Assembly (NCBI GenBank): GCA_964615585.1
Contig: CAZTNS010000157.1
Location: 1 to 6,641 of the forward strand
Reading direction: 5' to 3'
Origin: JAQIBY01 sp964615585
GTDB lineage: Bacteria > Bacteroidota > Bacteroidia > Bacteroidales > ML635J-15
Length of the DNA stretch: 6,641 bases
Positions 6,143-6,641 of the stretch are shown in pieces. Made by a program: the position numbers and the translations under genes. Each line of letters begins with the position of its first letter. Position 1 is the first letter of the stretch. The notes under the pieces were generated by a model that saw nothing but the letters and a program-made list of their open reading frames with translations, was not told the origin of the DNA and ran no database searches.

Positions 6143-6641
6143 ATGACAGATGCTGGTGATACATATTTGAGTATCCGTAAGCCTTCAGAAGGGGAGTTTA
6201 AAGATAAAGGCAGCAAATTTCTGGCCTATGCTTACCCCGTTTTCAGCGTTTCTGATATAGGAGAAAAACTAGAACGCCTGCGTAAAGTTCATTACAATGC
6301 CAGGCATCATGTATATGCTTATGTGCTCGGTGCAGAAAAATCGGATTTTCGTGCCAACGATGATGGTGAACCTGCTCATTCATCCGGAGACCCGGTGTTG
6401 GGGCAGATAAGATCCTTTGATCTGACAAACGTGCTGGTGGTGGTGGTACGCTATTTTGGTGGCACAAAACTTGGTATTCCCGGGCTTATTAATGCCTATA
6501 AAACGGCTGCTCATCAGGCACTCAGTAACGCTAGCATCATTAAATTAACGCGCCGAAAATACCTGTGGATTCAGTTTGATTATGCAGTGATGGACCACGT
6601 TAACCGCTTGATTCACGAACAAAACCTTGAAGTAAGTGAAC
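6143..6641 (+). CDS. yigZ: YigZ/IMPACT (UPF0029) family protein, N-terminal part, cut by window end
   Basis: 166 residues are visible and the frame is still open at the last base; the family is usually about 200 long. The IMPACT domain shows FKDKGSKFLAYAYPV (19-33), the paired histidines ARHHVYAYV (53-61), DDGEPAHSSGDPVLGQI (73-89) and NVLVVVVRYFGGTKLG (96-111), followed by PGLINAYK. These are the signature blocks of the family. A ferredoxin-like DUF1949 domain appears to start near residue 139 (KYLWIQFDYAVMDHV) and continues past the window. E. coli YigZ is the bacterial archetype. Its eukaryotic relative IMPACT modulates GCN1/GCN2 signalling, while the bacterial role is not settled. The gene starts three bases after the transporter stop and is probably in its operon. 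Confidence 0.93.
   Translation, partial: MTDAGDTYLSIRKPSEGEFKDKGSKFLAYAYPVFSVSDIGEKLERLRKVHYNARHHVYAYVLGAEKSDFRANDDGEPAHSSGDPVLGQIRSFDLTNVLVVVVRYFGGTKLGIPGLINAYKTAAHQALSNASIIKLTRRKYLWIQFDYAVMDHVNRLIHEQNLEVSE

Noticed and set aside
6432..6450. Run of GTG triplets that could be a slippage repeat
   Set aside because: It encodes the conserved valine strand before RYFGG in the IMPACT domain, so protein constraint explains it.
6243..6467. Minus-strand open frame of 74 codons
   Set aside because: It lies antisense to the YigZ/IMPACT coding region, which carries unmistakable family motifs.

Overview
The window looks like chromosomal DNA of a member of the phylum Bacteroidota, probably Bacteroidales or a relative. 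Four things point that way: a FISUMP-domain surface protein, a DnaA of the Bacteroidota type, weak or absent Shine-Dalgarno sequences before most starts, and TAnnTTTG-like -7 promoter elements. Most of the window is AT-rich. The first gene is clearly richer in GC than the rest. The order-level placement is an inference.

Layout. (1) Positions 1-684 (+) hold the 3' part of a FISUMP (Fibrobacter succinogenes major paralogous domain) protein. It ends in a C-type-lectin-like tail whose codons resemble a diversity-generating-retroelement variable region. (2) Positions 685-853 are a non-coding gap between convergent genes, with a perfect 12-bp inverted repeat. (3) Positions 854-3066 (-) hold four genes in one orientation. 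In transcription order they are a LOG-family nucleotide phosphoribohydrolase, a SiaB-like GHKL protein kinase, a SiaC-like phosphoprotein and an outer-membrane beta-barrel protein. The first three are tightly packed: zero gap, then an 11-bp overlap. The barrel gene follows after a 172-bp leader that carries its own -7 candidate. (4) Positions 3109-3507 (+) encode a divergent small membrane-anchored protein of unknown function. It is followed by a hairpin plus T-run that looks like an intrinsic terminator. (5) Positions 3765-5192 (+) are dnaA, complete and with all key motifs. (6) Positions 5273-6139 (+) encode an EamA/DMT-family transporter. Three bases later a YigZ/IMPACT-family protein begins and runs off the window end.

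How the genes fit together. The LOG-SiaB-SiaC block is the most suggestive unit. SiaB and SiaC form a kinase/substrate switch that controls the diguanylate cyclase SiaD in Pseudomonas, with SiaA as the phosphatase. Here neither SiaA nor SiaD is in the window, and the pair is instead co-transcribed with a LOG enzyme. The dnaA, transporter and YigZ genes look like ordinary housekeeping neighbours. No rRNA, tRNA, CRISPR array, transposase, integrase or reverse transcriptase was seen.
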